Assembly (NCBI RefSeq): GCF_000349565.1
Contig: NZ_KB714620.1
Span: 129,644-168,271 of the forward strand
Direction: 5' to 3'
DNA length: 38,628 nucleotides
Source of the DNA: Curtobacterium flaccumfaciens UCD-AKU
Lineage (GTDB): Bacteria > Actinomycetota > Actinomycetes > Actinomycetales > Microbacteriaceae
A program made the translations under genes and the position numbers. Each line of letters starts with the position of its first letter. The stretch's first letter is position 1. Below are positions 16,148-23,633 of this stretch, piece after piece. The notes beneath the pieces are model-generated. The model did not search any database, had not been told where the DNA came from, and saw nothing but the letters and a program-made list of their open reading frames with translations.

Positions 16148-16786
16148 TCAGCCCCGGCGTTCCAAGGGGTTCTGGTACTCGAACGCCGAGCCGCCGGTGG
16201 CGTCGGAGACGTCGTCGATCGGGTCGTCGAACCGGACGAGTTCGGCGTGGAAGCGCTCCGGGTCCCACCGGAACGAGTGGATGGACCCGTTCCGGATCGG
16301 GGTGTGGCCGCGGTCGGCTGTCCCGGGGGCTGCGGCGTTGACGACGCTGCGGATCACCGCGCCGTGCGTCGCGACCACCACGACGCCTCCGTCGAAGCGC
16401 ACCGCGATCTCTCCGAGGGTCTCGGTGATCCGCGCGAGCAGGGCGGAGCGGGACTCCCGACCGGGGATGTCGTCGTGCGGGTACCGGGCGGACACCTCGT
16501 CGTCGGTCAGACCCTCGGCCTCGCCGTAGGACCGCTCGGCCAGGCCCGGGTACGTCGTCGGGGCGTCGAGTCCCAGGTGATCGGCGATGATCGCACCCGT
16601 CTCGGCGGCGCGGGACAGCGGGGAGGCGACCACGGCGTCGAACGGCCGGAGGGTCAGGAGTTCGGCGGCCTCGGCGGCCTGCCGTCGTCCGGTGTCGTTG
16701 AGCGGGATGTCGGTGGAGCCCTGGATGCGGCGCTGCGCGTTCCAGTCGGTCTCGCCGTGGCGGACGAGGTACAGGAGGGTCGTCAC
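16148..16786 (-). CDS. Histidine phosphatase family protein (phosphoglycerate mutase-like)
   Basis: The 212-aa protein has the phosphohistidine motif LVRHGETDWNAQRR (R9-H10-G11-E12), followed by IQGSTDIPLNDTGRRQA, a second basic pocket in ASPLSRAAET and the second catalytic His in VVVATHGAVIRS. Members include cofactor-dependent phosphoglycerate mutases and broad-specificity phosphatases such as acid or glucosyl-3-phosphoglycerate phosphatases. The small size and lack of mutase-specific inserts favour a phosphatase. GTG at 16786 gives MTTLLYLVRHG. The sirtuin gene precedes it on the same strand with a 39-nt gap. Confidence 0.88.
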   Translation of the reverse strand: MTTLLYLVRHGETDWNAQRRIQGSTDIPLNDTGRRQAAEAAELLTLRPFDAVVASPLSRAAETGAIIADHLGLDAPTTYPGLAERSYGEAEGLTDDEVSARYPHDDIPGRESRSALLARITETLGEIAVRFDGGVVVVATHGAVIRSVVNAAAPGTADRGHTPIRNGSIHSFRWDPERFHAELVRFDDPIDDVSDATGGSAFEYQNPLERRG

Positions 16787-16825
16787 CCGACGATCTTCGC
16801 AGACGCGACCGGCGGACCCGTCCGG

Positions 16826-17797
16826 CTACTCGGAGGAGCGCGAGTCCGCGCGCGACGCTGCGGGTGACGCCGCGGGTGACTCCGCGGGCGACTCCGCGCG
16901 CGACGCCCCCGCTGCACTGAGCCGCTCCGCCAGGTGCACGAGCGTCTCGGTGGTGCCGGCGTCGAGCTTCACGGCCGCCCGGCGGTCGCTGCGGGTCTCA
17001 CCGCGGTTCACGATGACCACCGGGTTCTTCCGGCGTGCCGCGTGGTCGACCAGCCGCACGCCCGAGTTCACGGTGAGGGAGGACCCGACCACGAGCAGCG
17101 CGTCGGCGTCGGCGACGATCGACACGGCCTCGCGGAACTTCTCGGCCGGCACGAACTCGCCGAAGAAGACGACGTCGGGCTTCAGGTCGCCGCCGCAGAC
17201 GGAGCACGCGGGCACGACGAACCGTTCGACCTCGGTGATCTCGACGTCGCCGTCGGGCTGCAGCTGCACGGACCCGGGCTCGTCGATCCAGGGGTTCGCC
17301 CGGTCGATGGTGGTGGCGAGGTCGGAGCGGGAGAACACCTGCCCGCACCGCAGGCACACGGCGCGGTCCATCGACCCGTGGATCTCGACGACGCGACGGG
17401 ACCCGGCACGCAGGTGCAGGCCGTCGACGTTCTGCGTGATGACGCCGGCGACGATCCCGGCGTCCTCGAGCGCGGCGAGCGCCCGGTGCCCGTCGTTCGG
17501 CGTGGCGGCCGCGAAGCTCCGCCAGCCCAGGTGCGATCCGGCCCAGTACCGCTGGCGCTTCGCGGGGTCGGCGAGGAACTCCTGGAACGTCATGGGCTTC
17601 CGCACGACGCGTCCGGCTCCGCGGTAGTCGGGGATGCCGGAGTCGGTGCTGAGACCGGCGCCGGAGAGCACGGCGACGCGCTTGCCCGCGAGCAGCTCGA
17701 CGACACGGTCGAGGTCGTCGGCGCTCACCGACCCGGAGGTGGCCCCGGAGGCCGCTCCGGTGGTCGGTCCGGTCGTCGACGCAGCATCATCCAGCAC
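16826..17797 (-). CDS. Sir2 family NAD-dependent deacylase
   Basis: The roughly 323-aa sirtuin shows the NAD-binding GAGLSTDSGIPDYRG, TQNVDGLH, catalytic His in VEIHGSMD, and a zinc site made by CLRCG and CSVCG. The segment VVGSSLTVNSG closes the Rossmann fold. It would remove acetyl or other acyl groups from protein lysines using NAD. Two starts are possible: GTG 17806, or GTG 17797, which I prefer because TACCGT lies 7 nt upstream. The N-terminal 20 residues are Thr/Gly/Ser-rich. The C-terminus ends in Ser/Ala repeats (SPAESPAASPAAS) encoded by 12-bp tandem units, probably a recent expansion outside the fold. Confidence 0.9.
   Translation of the reverse strand: MLDDAASTTGPTTGAASGATSGSVSADDLDRVVELLAGKRVAVLSGAGLSTDSGIPDYRGAGRVVRKPMTFQEFLADPAKRQRYWAGSHLGWRSFAAATPNDGHRALAALEDAGIVAGVITQNVDGLHLRAGSRRVVEIHGSMDRAVCLRCGQVFSRSDLATTIDRANPWIDEPGSVQLQPDGDVEITEVERFVVPACSVCGGDLKPDVVFFGEFVPAEKFREAVSIVADADALLVVGSSLTVNSGVRLVDHAARRKNPVVIVNRGETRSDRRAAVKLDAGTTETLVHLAERLSAAGASRAESPAESPAASPAASRADSRSSE
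16848..16907. repeat. 12-bp tandem repeat inside the sirtuin gene
   Basis: Five units of the form GCG(G/C)G(T/C)GAC(G/T)C(C/T) run from 16848 to 16907. They encode a four-residue Ser-Pro-Ala-like repeat in the sirtuin tail. The unit is a multiple of three, so copy-number change would alter length without breaking the frame. Confidence 0.75.
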
Positions 17798-17804
17798 CCT
17801 GTTC

Positions 17805-17810
17805 ACGGTA
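17805..17810 (-). promoter_or_regulatory. -10 box of the sirtuin gene (leaderless)
   Basis: TACCGT on the minus strand ends 7 nt before GTG 17797 and overlaps the alternative GTG at 17806. It supports the shorter start. Confidence 0.45.
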
Positions 17811-17855
17811 CCCTCAACACCCGACCGTCCCGGTCACTTCCCGAGTGGAGCACCG

Positions 17856-18710
17856 GTGACGCCATCGCCGCACCACACCGAAACGAGCCCCGTGCACCCC
17901 GTCCGCATCGACTCCCTCGACGATCCCCGCCTCGATGACTTCGCCCGTCTGACCGACGTGGCGCTCCGTCGGGTCTCGGAGCCCGAGGGCGGCCTGTACA
18001 TCGCCGAGTCGAACACGGTCATCGAGCGGGCGGTCCGCGCCGGTCACGTGCCGCGCAGCATCCTGGTGCAGGAGAAGTGGCTCGACACCGTCCTGCCGCT
18101 GGTCGCGGAGCACGACGGTCCTGTCTTCGTCGGTGCGGACGCCCTGCTCGAGGAGCTCACCGGTTTCCGCATGCACCGCGGTGCGATCGCTGCGATGCAG
18201 CGTCCCGAGCTGCCGAGCGTCGCCGACGTGGTGCGGGACGCGAAGGTCGTCGTCGTGCTCGAGGACATCGTCGACCACACGAACGTCGGTGCCGTGTTCC
18301 GCAGCGTCGCCGGTCTCGGCGCCGACGCGGTGCTCGTCAGCCCGCGCTGCGCCGACCCGCTGTACCGCCGGAGCGTCCGGGTGAGCATGGGCACCGTCCT
18401 GCAGGTGCCGTGGACCCGCATCGGCGACTGGCCCGCGGCGGGTGAGGAACTCCGCGCACAGGGCTTCCACCTGGCCGCGATGGCACTGACGGACGAGTCC
18501 GTCGACCTCGACGCCTTCGTGGCGGACCTGCCCGACAGGGTCGCGCTCGTGATGGGGACCGAGGGGCAGGGACTGACGCCGGCCGCGATCGCGTCGGCGG
18601 ACACGACCGTCCGCATCCCGATGGCACACGGCGTCGACTCGCTCAACGTGGCCGCGGCGAGCGCCGTCGGTCTGTGGGCGGTCACCCACGCCCGGCGGCT
18701 CGCCTCCTAG
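17856..18710 (+). CDS. TrmH family RNA 2'-O-methyltransferase
   Basis: The 284-aa SPOUT enzyme has an N-terminal substrate-binding domain (FARLTDVALRRVSEPEGGLYIAES, then NTVIERA) and a C-terminal knotted domain. The three SPOUT motifs are seen in LEDIVDHTNVGAVFRS, LVMGTEGQGLTPAAI and IPMAHGVDSLNVAAASAV. It methylates ribose in rRNA or tRNA using S-adenosylmethionine; the target base is unknown. GTG 17856 is chosen because GGAG lies five bases upstream. Its stop TAG overlaps the stop of the convergent amidase gene in a shared CTAG (18707-18710), leaving no room for a terminator between them. Confidence 0.9.
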   Translation: MTPSPHHTETSPVHPVRIDSLDDPRLDDFARLTDVALRRVSEPEGGLYIAESNTVIERAVRAGHVPRSILVQEKWLDTVLPLVAEHDGPVFVGADALLEELTGFRMHRGAIAAMQRPELPSVADVVRDAKVVVVLEDIVDHTNVGAVFRSVAGLGADAVLVSPRCADPLYRRSVRVSMGTVLQVPWTRIGDWPAAGEELRAQGFHLAAMALTDESVDLDAFVADLPDRVALVMGTEGQGLTPAAIASADTTVRIPMAHGVDSLNVAAASAVGLWAVTHARRLAS

Positions 18711-20362
18711 CGCACCACCGAGACGGTCGGGAGGCCCGGGGCGGGCTGGTCCGGCAGCATGCGCCCGGCACGGATCACGAGGGCACGGTCGGTGTCCGGT
18801 CCGCCGACCAGGCACACACCGACGGGAGCGCCGGCCACGGTCATCGCCGGTGCGCTCACCGCGGGGAGCCCGCCGACGCTCGCGAGCGCGGTGATCGCCG
18901 TGGTGGCGGTCCGCGTGCGCTCGAGTGCTCGGGCGTCCGCGCCCAGCAGCGGTGCGGGCCCGGGGACGGTCGGGAACAGCAGGGTCCGACCGGCGAGGGC
19001 ACCGCGGATCGTCGTGCGCACGGCGTCCAGGGCGGTGACGGCGTCGGCGGTCGCGTCGGGGTCGTTCGCCCCGGCCGCGCGGAACCGGTCACCGACCACG
19101 GCGCTCAGCGCTCCGGGGTGCGCGTCGATCCAGGGGCCGTGTGCTGCCAGGGCCTCGGCGGCCTGGACGAGCCGCAGCTGCTCCTGCAGGGCTCGGGGCT
19201 CCGGGATGCCGAGGTCGCGCAGTCGGACGGTGGCGACGGGTTCGTCGAGGGTCTCGACGAAGGCCGTGAAGGCCCGGGCGGTGTCCGGTTCGACGAGCGC
19301 GACGAGTTCCTCGGGGACGACGAGCACCGTCGCGTCGACCGCCTCGTCCGGCCCGGGCATCGGCGGGACGGTGGCGTCGAGGGCGGCGAGCAGCACCTCG
19401 GGGCTGCGGGTGAGCCACCCGACGGTGTCGAACGACGGCGCCAGGGGGAGCAGCCCGTCGCGGGACACCGTGCCGTGGGTCGCCCGGAGGCCCCAGAGTC
19501 CCTGGTACGAGGCGGGGACCCGCACCGAGCCCGCGGTGTCCGTGCCGATCCCGATCTCGACCATCCCGAGGCCGACGGCCGATGCGGATCCGCTGGACGA
19601 GCCTCCCGGCAGTCGGGTGGGGGCCGCGCTGTTCGGCGGTGTGCCGTGGTGCGCGTTCCGGCCGGTCAGGTTGTAGGCGAACTCGTCGGTGCGTGCGATC
19701 CCGCGGATCGACGCGCCGGCGGCGAGGAGCGCGGCGACCGCGGGGGCGGCCGTCGTCTCGACCGGTGCCTCGTGCAGGTACGTCGGGTTGCCCGCGCCGA
19801 CCGGCTGGCCGGGCACGGCGTAGAGGTCCTTGACGGCGATGGTCAGGCCGTCGAGCGGCCCCACGGCGGTGGGTGCGACGAGCGGGTCGCCGACGGCCCG
19901 CCAGACGGTGGTGTCGACGGCTTTCGGGCGGCCGGTGACGTGGGCCGCTTCGATGCGCCAGCGGGGTCCGGCGCCGGTGTCGGTGTCGGTGTCGCCTTCG
20001 CCGTCGCGGCGCCAGAGCTGGGTCTGGAGGCCCTGCCCACCCGCGGCGAACCGGGACACCGACACGACGAGGGCGCGGTCCTCGGTCAGGGGGCGGACCT
20101 CGACGTGCGTCAGCGACCGGGTCGCGACCCCACCCCGTGCCCCGCGGAACGCGCTGATCGCGTCGTGCCCGACGAGCAGGCCGCGGTCGTCGCCGCGCAT
20201 CGTGCCGGGGGAGTCGACGAAGGCGGCGTCGAGGGCGTCGAGGTCGTTCGCCAGCAGTGCCGTCTCGTAGGCGTGGATGGCTGCGAGCAGGCCGGCCGGG
20301 GCCTCGGGCGCGTCCGGCGTGGCCGGGGTGTGCGGCTTGGTCGACGTTCCGGGCGTGGTCAT
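18707..20362 (-). CDS. Amidase with N-terminal AtzH/HpxZ-like (DUF3225) domain
   Basis: The 551-aa protein joins two parts. Residues about 20-147 resemble the NTF2/SnoaL-fold DUF3225 family (AtzH, HpxZ): AIHAYETALLANDLDALDAAF, GHDAISAFRGARGG and WRIEAAHVTGRP. Residues about 160-551 are an amidase-signature enzyme with the Ser-cisSer-Lys triad: K178 in VKDLYAVPG, S256 in LPGGSSSGSA (usual form GGSSGGSA) and S279 in TDTAGSVRVPA. Amidases of this type act on allophanate, carboxybiuret, oxalurate or similar ureides (AtzF, AtzE, HpxY). AtzH and HpxZ are normally separate small proteins beside such amidases. ATG 20362 overlaps the acetamidase stop (ATGA). A DTDTDT loop near 125-130 comes from a 6-bp repeat. 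The true substrate is unknown. Confidence 0.85.
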   Translation of the reverse strand: MTTPGTSTKPHTPATPDAPEAPAGLLAAIHAYETALLANDLDALDAAFVDSPGTMRGDDRGLLVGHDAISAFRGARGGVATRSLTHVEVRPLTEDRALVVSVSRFAAGGQGLQTQLWRRDGEGDTDTDTGAGPRWRIEAAHVTGRPKAVDTTVWRAVGDPLVAPTAVGPLDGLTIAVKDLYAVPGQPVGAGNPTYLHEAPVETTAAPAVAALLAAGASIRGIARTDEFAYNLTGRNAHHGTPPNSAAPTRLPGGSSSGSASAVGLGMVEIGIGTDTAGSVRVPASYQGLWGLRATHGTVSRDGLLPLAPSFDTVGWLTRSPEVLLAALDATVPPMPGPDEAVDATVLVVPEELVALVEPDTARAFTAFVETLDEPVATVRLRDLGIPEPRALQEQLRLVQAAEALAAHGPWIDAHPGALSAVVGDRFRAAGANDPDATADAVTALDAVRTTIRGALAGRTLLFPTVPGPAPLLGADARALERTRTATTAITALASVGGLPAVSAPAMTVAGAPVGVCLVGGPDTDRALVIRAGRMLPDQPAPGLPTVSVVR

Positions 20363-21516
20363 CGGGCGGGCTCCTCGAAGTCGGCCTTGCGGATGCGGGC
20401 GTGGACACCGGTCACCAGGTCCACCACCTGCGAGATGTTGAAGTCGGTCGCGGCGGACAGGTACGCGTACGCCAGGTGACGATCCATGCCCCAGCGGGCA
20501 CCGAGGATCGCGACGGCGTGCCGGACGCACTGCCGGACGGCCTCGTCGAGGTCGGGGTCCATGCCGGTGGGCACCAGGAACTCCTGCGTCTCGGCGACGG
20601 GCCAGACCAGGTCGCCGAAGCGGGCGGCGGCCTCGGCTGCCGGGGTCAGGTCGAAGCGGATCGTTGCGCGGAGCGAGGCCTCCATCGCGGTGAGCGCCAC
20701 CTCCCCGTCGCCCTGGGCGAAGTGCGGGTCGCCGACGTGGGCCAGCGCACCGGGGACGAGCACCGGCAGGTGCAGCTGCGAACCGACTTGTAGCAGGTTG
20801 ACGTCGATGTTCCCGCCGTGACGACCGGGCGGGACGGAGTGCAGCCGCTCGCCGGGGGTCGCGACGCCCATGATCCCGAGGAACGGTGCCAGGGGGAAGT
20901 GCGCGAAGCGGTCGCCCGCGGCGGTGAGCGGGATGCGGCCGCGTCGACCCTGGGCGGTGTCGACGACGTCGGCGAAGACGCTCACCGTCGTGCCGTCGAC
21001 CGGGAACTCGCCGTGCAGGGCACCGCGGCCGTGCCGGTTCGAGACCACGCCGTAGTGCACCCGGGGCAGGGTCTCGAGCACCGTCATGGTCAGGACGTCA
21101 CCGGGGCGGGCGCCGCGCACCGCGATCGGACCGGACACCACGTGGGGGCCGTCCGCCGTGGGGTCGCGGTGTCCGGAGCGGGCGATCGCGACGGCGTCGG
21201 CGAGGACGTGCTCCGGGGCCACACCGTGGTCGCCGAACCAGGCGACGGGGTCGCTGCCCTGGTCGGGCAGGATCCCCTCGTGGCTGACGGTGTCGATGGT
21301 GACGGACTCCCCGGCACCGATCGTCAGGGCGGGGACGTCACCGTCGCTCGGCAGCCGGCCCCACAGGACGGTCTCCGGGTCGACGGGCAGGGAGTGGTCG
21401 CCGCGGACGGGCCCGGCGCCGGGCTGCAGGGTCGGGACCGCGGGGGCGGTGTTCTGGTGTGCGGTGGTGCGGTGTGCGGTGGTGCGGTGTGCGCTGGTGT
21501 GGTGTGCGGTGGTCAT
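20359..21516 (-). CDS. Acetamidase/formamidase family protein
   Basis: The 385-aa protein matches the FmdA/AmdA family, which hydrolyses short amides such as formamide or acetamide to ammonia. Diagnostic segments are GPIAVRGARPGDVL, HGGNIDVNLLQVGSQLHLPV and ALAHVGDPHFAQGDGE. An N-terminal extension of about 25 residues is a His/Thr/Ala repeat (TTAHRTTAHR) encoded by 15-bp DNA repeats at about 21456-21513; it precedes the conserved fold. ATG 21516 overlaps the regulator's stop codon by four bases, supporting this start and a coupled operon of regulator, acetamidase and amidase. Ammonia or a small carboxylate released here could come from the same unknown substrate handled by its neighbours. 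Confidence 0.88.
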   Translation of the reverse strand: MTTAHHTSAHRTTAHRTTAHQNTAPAVPTLQPGAGPVRGDHSLPVDPETVLWGRLPSDGDVPALTIGAGESVTIDTVSHEGILPDQGSDPVAWFGDHGVAPEHVLADAVAIARSGHRDPTADGPHVVSGPIAVRGARPGDVLTMTVLETLPRVHYGVVSNRHGRGALHGEFPVDGTTVSVFADVVDTAQGRRGRIPLTAAGDRFAHFPLAPFLGIMGVATPGERLHSVPPGRHGGNIDVNLLQVGSQLHLPVLVPGALAHVGDPHFAQGDGEVALTAMEASLRATIRFDLTPAAEAAARFGDLVWPVAETQEFLVPTGMDPDLDEAVRQCVRHAVAILGARWGMDRHLAYAYLSAATDFNISQVVDLVTGVHARIRKADFEEPAR

Positions 21517-22190
21517 CGGTCCGTCCTCCGTTCGACCAGGTAGGCCACGTCGGCGAGGTGGTCGGCCATCGCCCGGGCCGCGCCGTCGACGTCGTGCTGC
21601 CGGATCCGCTCGAGGATCCGCTCGTGCCACTCGAACGACGACCGCCGCCCCTCGCTGGTGCTGTGCGACCGGGCGCGGACGTCCTGCACCCATCCGCTGC
21701 TGAGCTCGCACAGGGACACGAGCAGGGGGTTGCCCGAGGTGCGGGCGACCTGCACGTGGAAGGCGACGTCCTGCGCGAGCGACTCCTCCGGGCTGAGGCC
21801 CGCGTGCGTGGCGGCGAGGATGCGTTCCAGGGTGAGCAGGTCGGCCGCACCCGCCCGCGCCGCCGCGAGTCCCGCGACCTGCGGCTCCACGACCGTCCGG
21901 AACTCGGCGACGTGCTCGGCCCGGTGGTCCAGGTCGTCGCGGTGGTGGTCGAGCAGGGCCGACGCCTCCTCCGGCCTCGGCAGCACGACGGTGCCACGAC
22001 CAGGGGTCCGGGAGACCAGGCGACGGCGCTCCAGCTCCTGCAACGCCTCGCGGATCGTCGTGCGGGACACGGCGAGGTCCTCGGCGAGGGTGCGTTCCGG
22101 CGGCAGCTTGTCGCCGGGCTGCAGGTCGTCGAGCACGAGCGTGCCGAGGTGGGCGGCGGTCGCCGCACTCAGGGTCCGTCCACGGTGCAT
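21513..22190 (-). CDS. FadR-type GntR transcriptional regulator
   Basis: The 225-aa regulator has an N-terminal winged helix (QPGDKLPPERTLAEDLAVSRTTIREALQEL, then LVSRTPGRGTVV) and a C-terminal all-helical FCD domain. FCD metal/ligand positions are suggested by DVAFHVQVARTSGN and HERILERI-HDVDGAARAMADHL. Members usually repress catabolic operons and are released by a carboxylate-type metabolite. It heads the operon with the acetamidase and amidase and is divergent from the amidohydrolase-DUF1097 pair. A FadR-like operator lies between them. ATG 22190 follows TACGGT by 7 nt. The frame remains open far upstream through the opposite gene, an artefact of GC content. Confidence 0.92.
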   Translation of the reverse strand: MHRGRTLSAATAAHLGTLVLDDLQPGDKLPPERTLAEDLAVSRTTIREALQELERRRLVSRTPGRGTVVLPRPEEASALLDHHRDDLDHRAEHVAEFRTVVEPQVAGLAAARAGAADLLTLERILAATHAGLSPEESLAQDVAFHVQVARTSGNPLLVSLCELSSGWVQDVRARSHSTSEGRRSSFEWHERILERIRQHDVDGAARAMADHLADVAYLVERRTDR

Positions 22191-22197
22191 GCCATCG

Positions 22198-22203
22198 ACC
22201 GTA
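22198..22203 (-). promoter_or_regulatory. -10 box of the FadR-type regulator operon (leaderless)
   Basis: TACGGT on the minus strand ends 7 nt before ATG 22190. The candidate operator lies about 25 bp upstream of it, at or beyond the -35 position. Confidence 0.55.
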
Positions 22204-22227
22204 GGGCCCGTTGGTCTGCTTGGTTCA

Positions 22228-22240
22228 TTGGTACGACCAA
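22228..22240. promoter_or_regulatory. Candidate operator of the FadR-type regulator
   Basis: TTGGTACGACCAA is a perfect 5-3-5 palindrome and contains TGGT-N3-ACCA, the core known for E. coli FadR sites. Two further TTGGT half-sites stand at 22211 and 22220, and an outer GTTGGTC/GACCAAC pair (22210-22241) encloses the region. It lies in the 147-bp gap between the divergent operons, in a locally AT-richer patch. Confidence 0.6.
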
Positions 22241-22337
22241 CTTTTACACGGCCGTCACATCCGGCGTCGGAACCCGAAACACGGTGGGCGAATGGTGGAG
22301 CACACCCCGCCAGCACCGACCGGAAGAGAGGTCCGAC

Positions 22338-23633
22338 GTGGACCTGGTCCTCACCAATGCACGGCTGACCGACGGCCGTTCCGTCGACCTCGTGATCACC
22401 GACGGCCTGATCGCCAGCATCTCCGACACGCTCCCCGGTGCCGCCGCTCCCGCTGGTTCCGCCCGGGTGGTCGACTGCGCCGGCCGCGTCGTCATCCCCG
22501 GACTCATCGAAGCGCACCTGCACGTCGACAAGGCCCTGCTCGACCGGGAACGCCCGAACCCCGACGGCACACTCGCCGGAGCCATCGCCGTCACGGGCGA
22601 GCTCAAGCGCGGCTTCACCCACGCCACCGTCCGCGACCGCGCCCGCACCCTGCTCGACCAGGCCATCACGAACGGCACGACCCTCGTCCGCGCACACCCC
22701 GACGTCGACCCGATCGTCGGGCTCACCGGCGTCGAGGTCCTGCTCGACCTGCGCGACGAGTACCGGGACGCCCTCGACCTGCAGATCGTCGCCTTCCCCC
22801 AGGAGGGCATCGCGAAGGCACCGGGCACGCTGGCCCTGCTCCGCCGGGCGCTCGCCGCAGGGGCAGACGTCATCGGCGGCTGCACCTACAACGAGCGCAC
22901 CCTCGCCGCGTGCCACGAGCACGTCGAGACCGTCCTGGACCTCGCCGAGGAGTTCGGCGTGCCGGCGGACCTGCACGCCGACTTCGCCGACGACACCTCC
23001 GACCCGCGGTACGCGCTCGCCGGGCACATCGCCGACCGTGTGGCCGCCCGCGGGCTGCAGGGGCGGGTGGCGCTCGGCCACGTGACCTCGGTCGCCAGCC
23101 TGCCCCGCGGCGAGCGCCGGGTGCTGTTCGACCGCCTGGCCGCCGCCGGGGTCGCCGTCGTGCCGCTGCCCGCGACCGACCTGCACCTCGGCGGCCGGTC
23201 CGACGACCACGACGTCCGCCGCGGGGTCGTGCCGGTCCGTGAGCTCTGGGACGCCGGCGTCACGAGCGCGTACGCGTCGAACAACGTCCGGAACGCCTTC
23301 ACCCCGTTCGGGAACGCCGACCTGCTCGACGTCGGGCTCCTGCTGGCCCAGACCGGGCACCTGTCCGGACCGGACGACCTGCGACGGGTGCTCGCGATGG
23401 CCACCACCGGTGCCGCGCAGGTCGTCGGCGTCGCGGACACCCACGGCATCCGGCCCGGTGCCGCCGCCGACCTCGTCGTGCTCTCCACCACGGACCCGGA
23501 CGGCGTGCTGCTCGACCGGCCGGACCGCGCCCTCGTCGTCAAGCGCGGCCGGGTCGTCGCCGAGACCACCAGGACCACCCGACTCACCACCAGCCGCACC
23601 ACGAACCGATCGAAGGAACTCAGCCATGCGTGA
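22338..23633 (+). CDS. Cytosine-deaminase-like amidohydrolase (CodA/AtzC type)
   Basis: The 431-aa protein is a COG0402-type amidohydrolase. It has HLHVDK (H60, H62, D64, K65), AHPDVD (120-124), FPQEG (Q155), H213 in ADLHADF and H248 in LGHVTSV. This is the order seen in cytosine deaminase and N-isopropylammelide hydrolase. By eye, the residues matching E. coli CodA Glu217 and Asp313 are F216 and N315 (YASNNVRNAFTPFG), so classical deaminase chemistry is doubtful. GTG 22338 has GAGAGG six bases upstream. The C-terminal 25 residues are a Thr/Arg-rich tail. It is co-transcribed with the DUF1097 gene (8-nt overlap) and divergent from the regulator operon. The likely substrate is a ring or ureide compound. 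Confidence 0.87.
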   Translation: MDLVLTNARLTDGRSVDLVITDGLIASISDTLPGAAAPAGSARVVDCAGRVVIPGLIEAHLHVDKALLDRERPNPDGTLAGAIAVTGELKRGFTHATVRDRARTLLDQAITNGTTLVRAHPDVDPIVGLTGVEVLLDLRDEYRDALDLQIVAFPQEGIAKAPGTLALLRRALAAGADVIGGCTYNERTLAACHEHVETVLDLAEEFGVPADLHADFADDTSDPRYALAGHIADRVAARGLQGRVALGHVTSVASLPRGERRVLFDRLAAAGVAVVPLPATDLHLGGRSDDHDVRRGVVPVRELWDAGVTSAYASNNVRNAFTPFGNADLLDVGLLLAQTGHLSGPDDLRRVLAMATTGAAQVVGVADTHGIRPGAAADLVVLSTTDPDGVLLDRPDRALVVKRGRVVAETTRTTRLTTSRTTNRSKELSHA

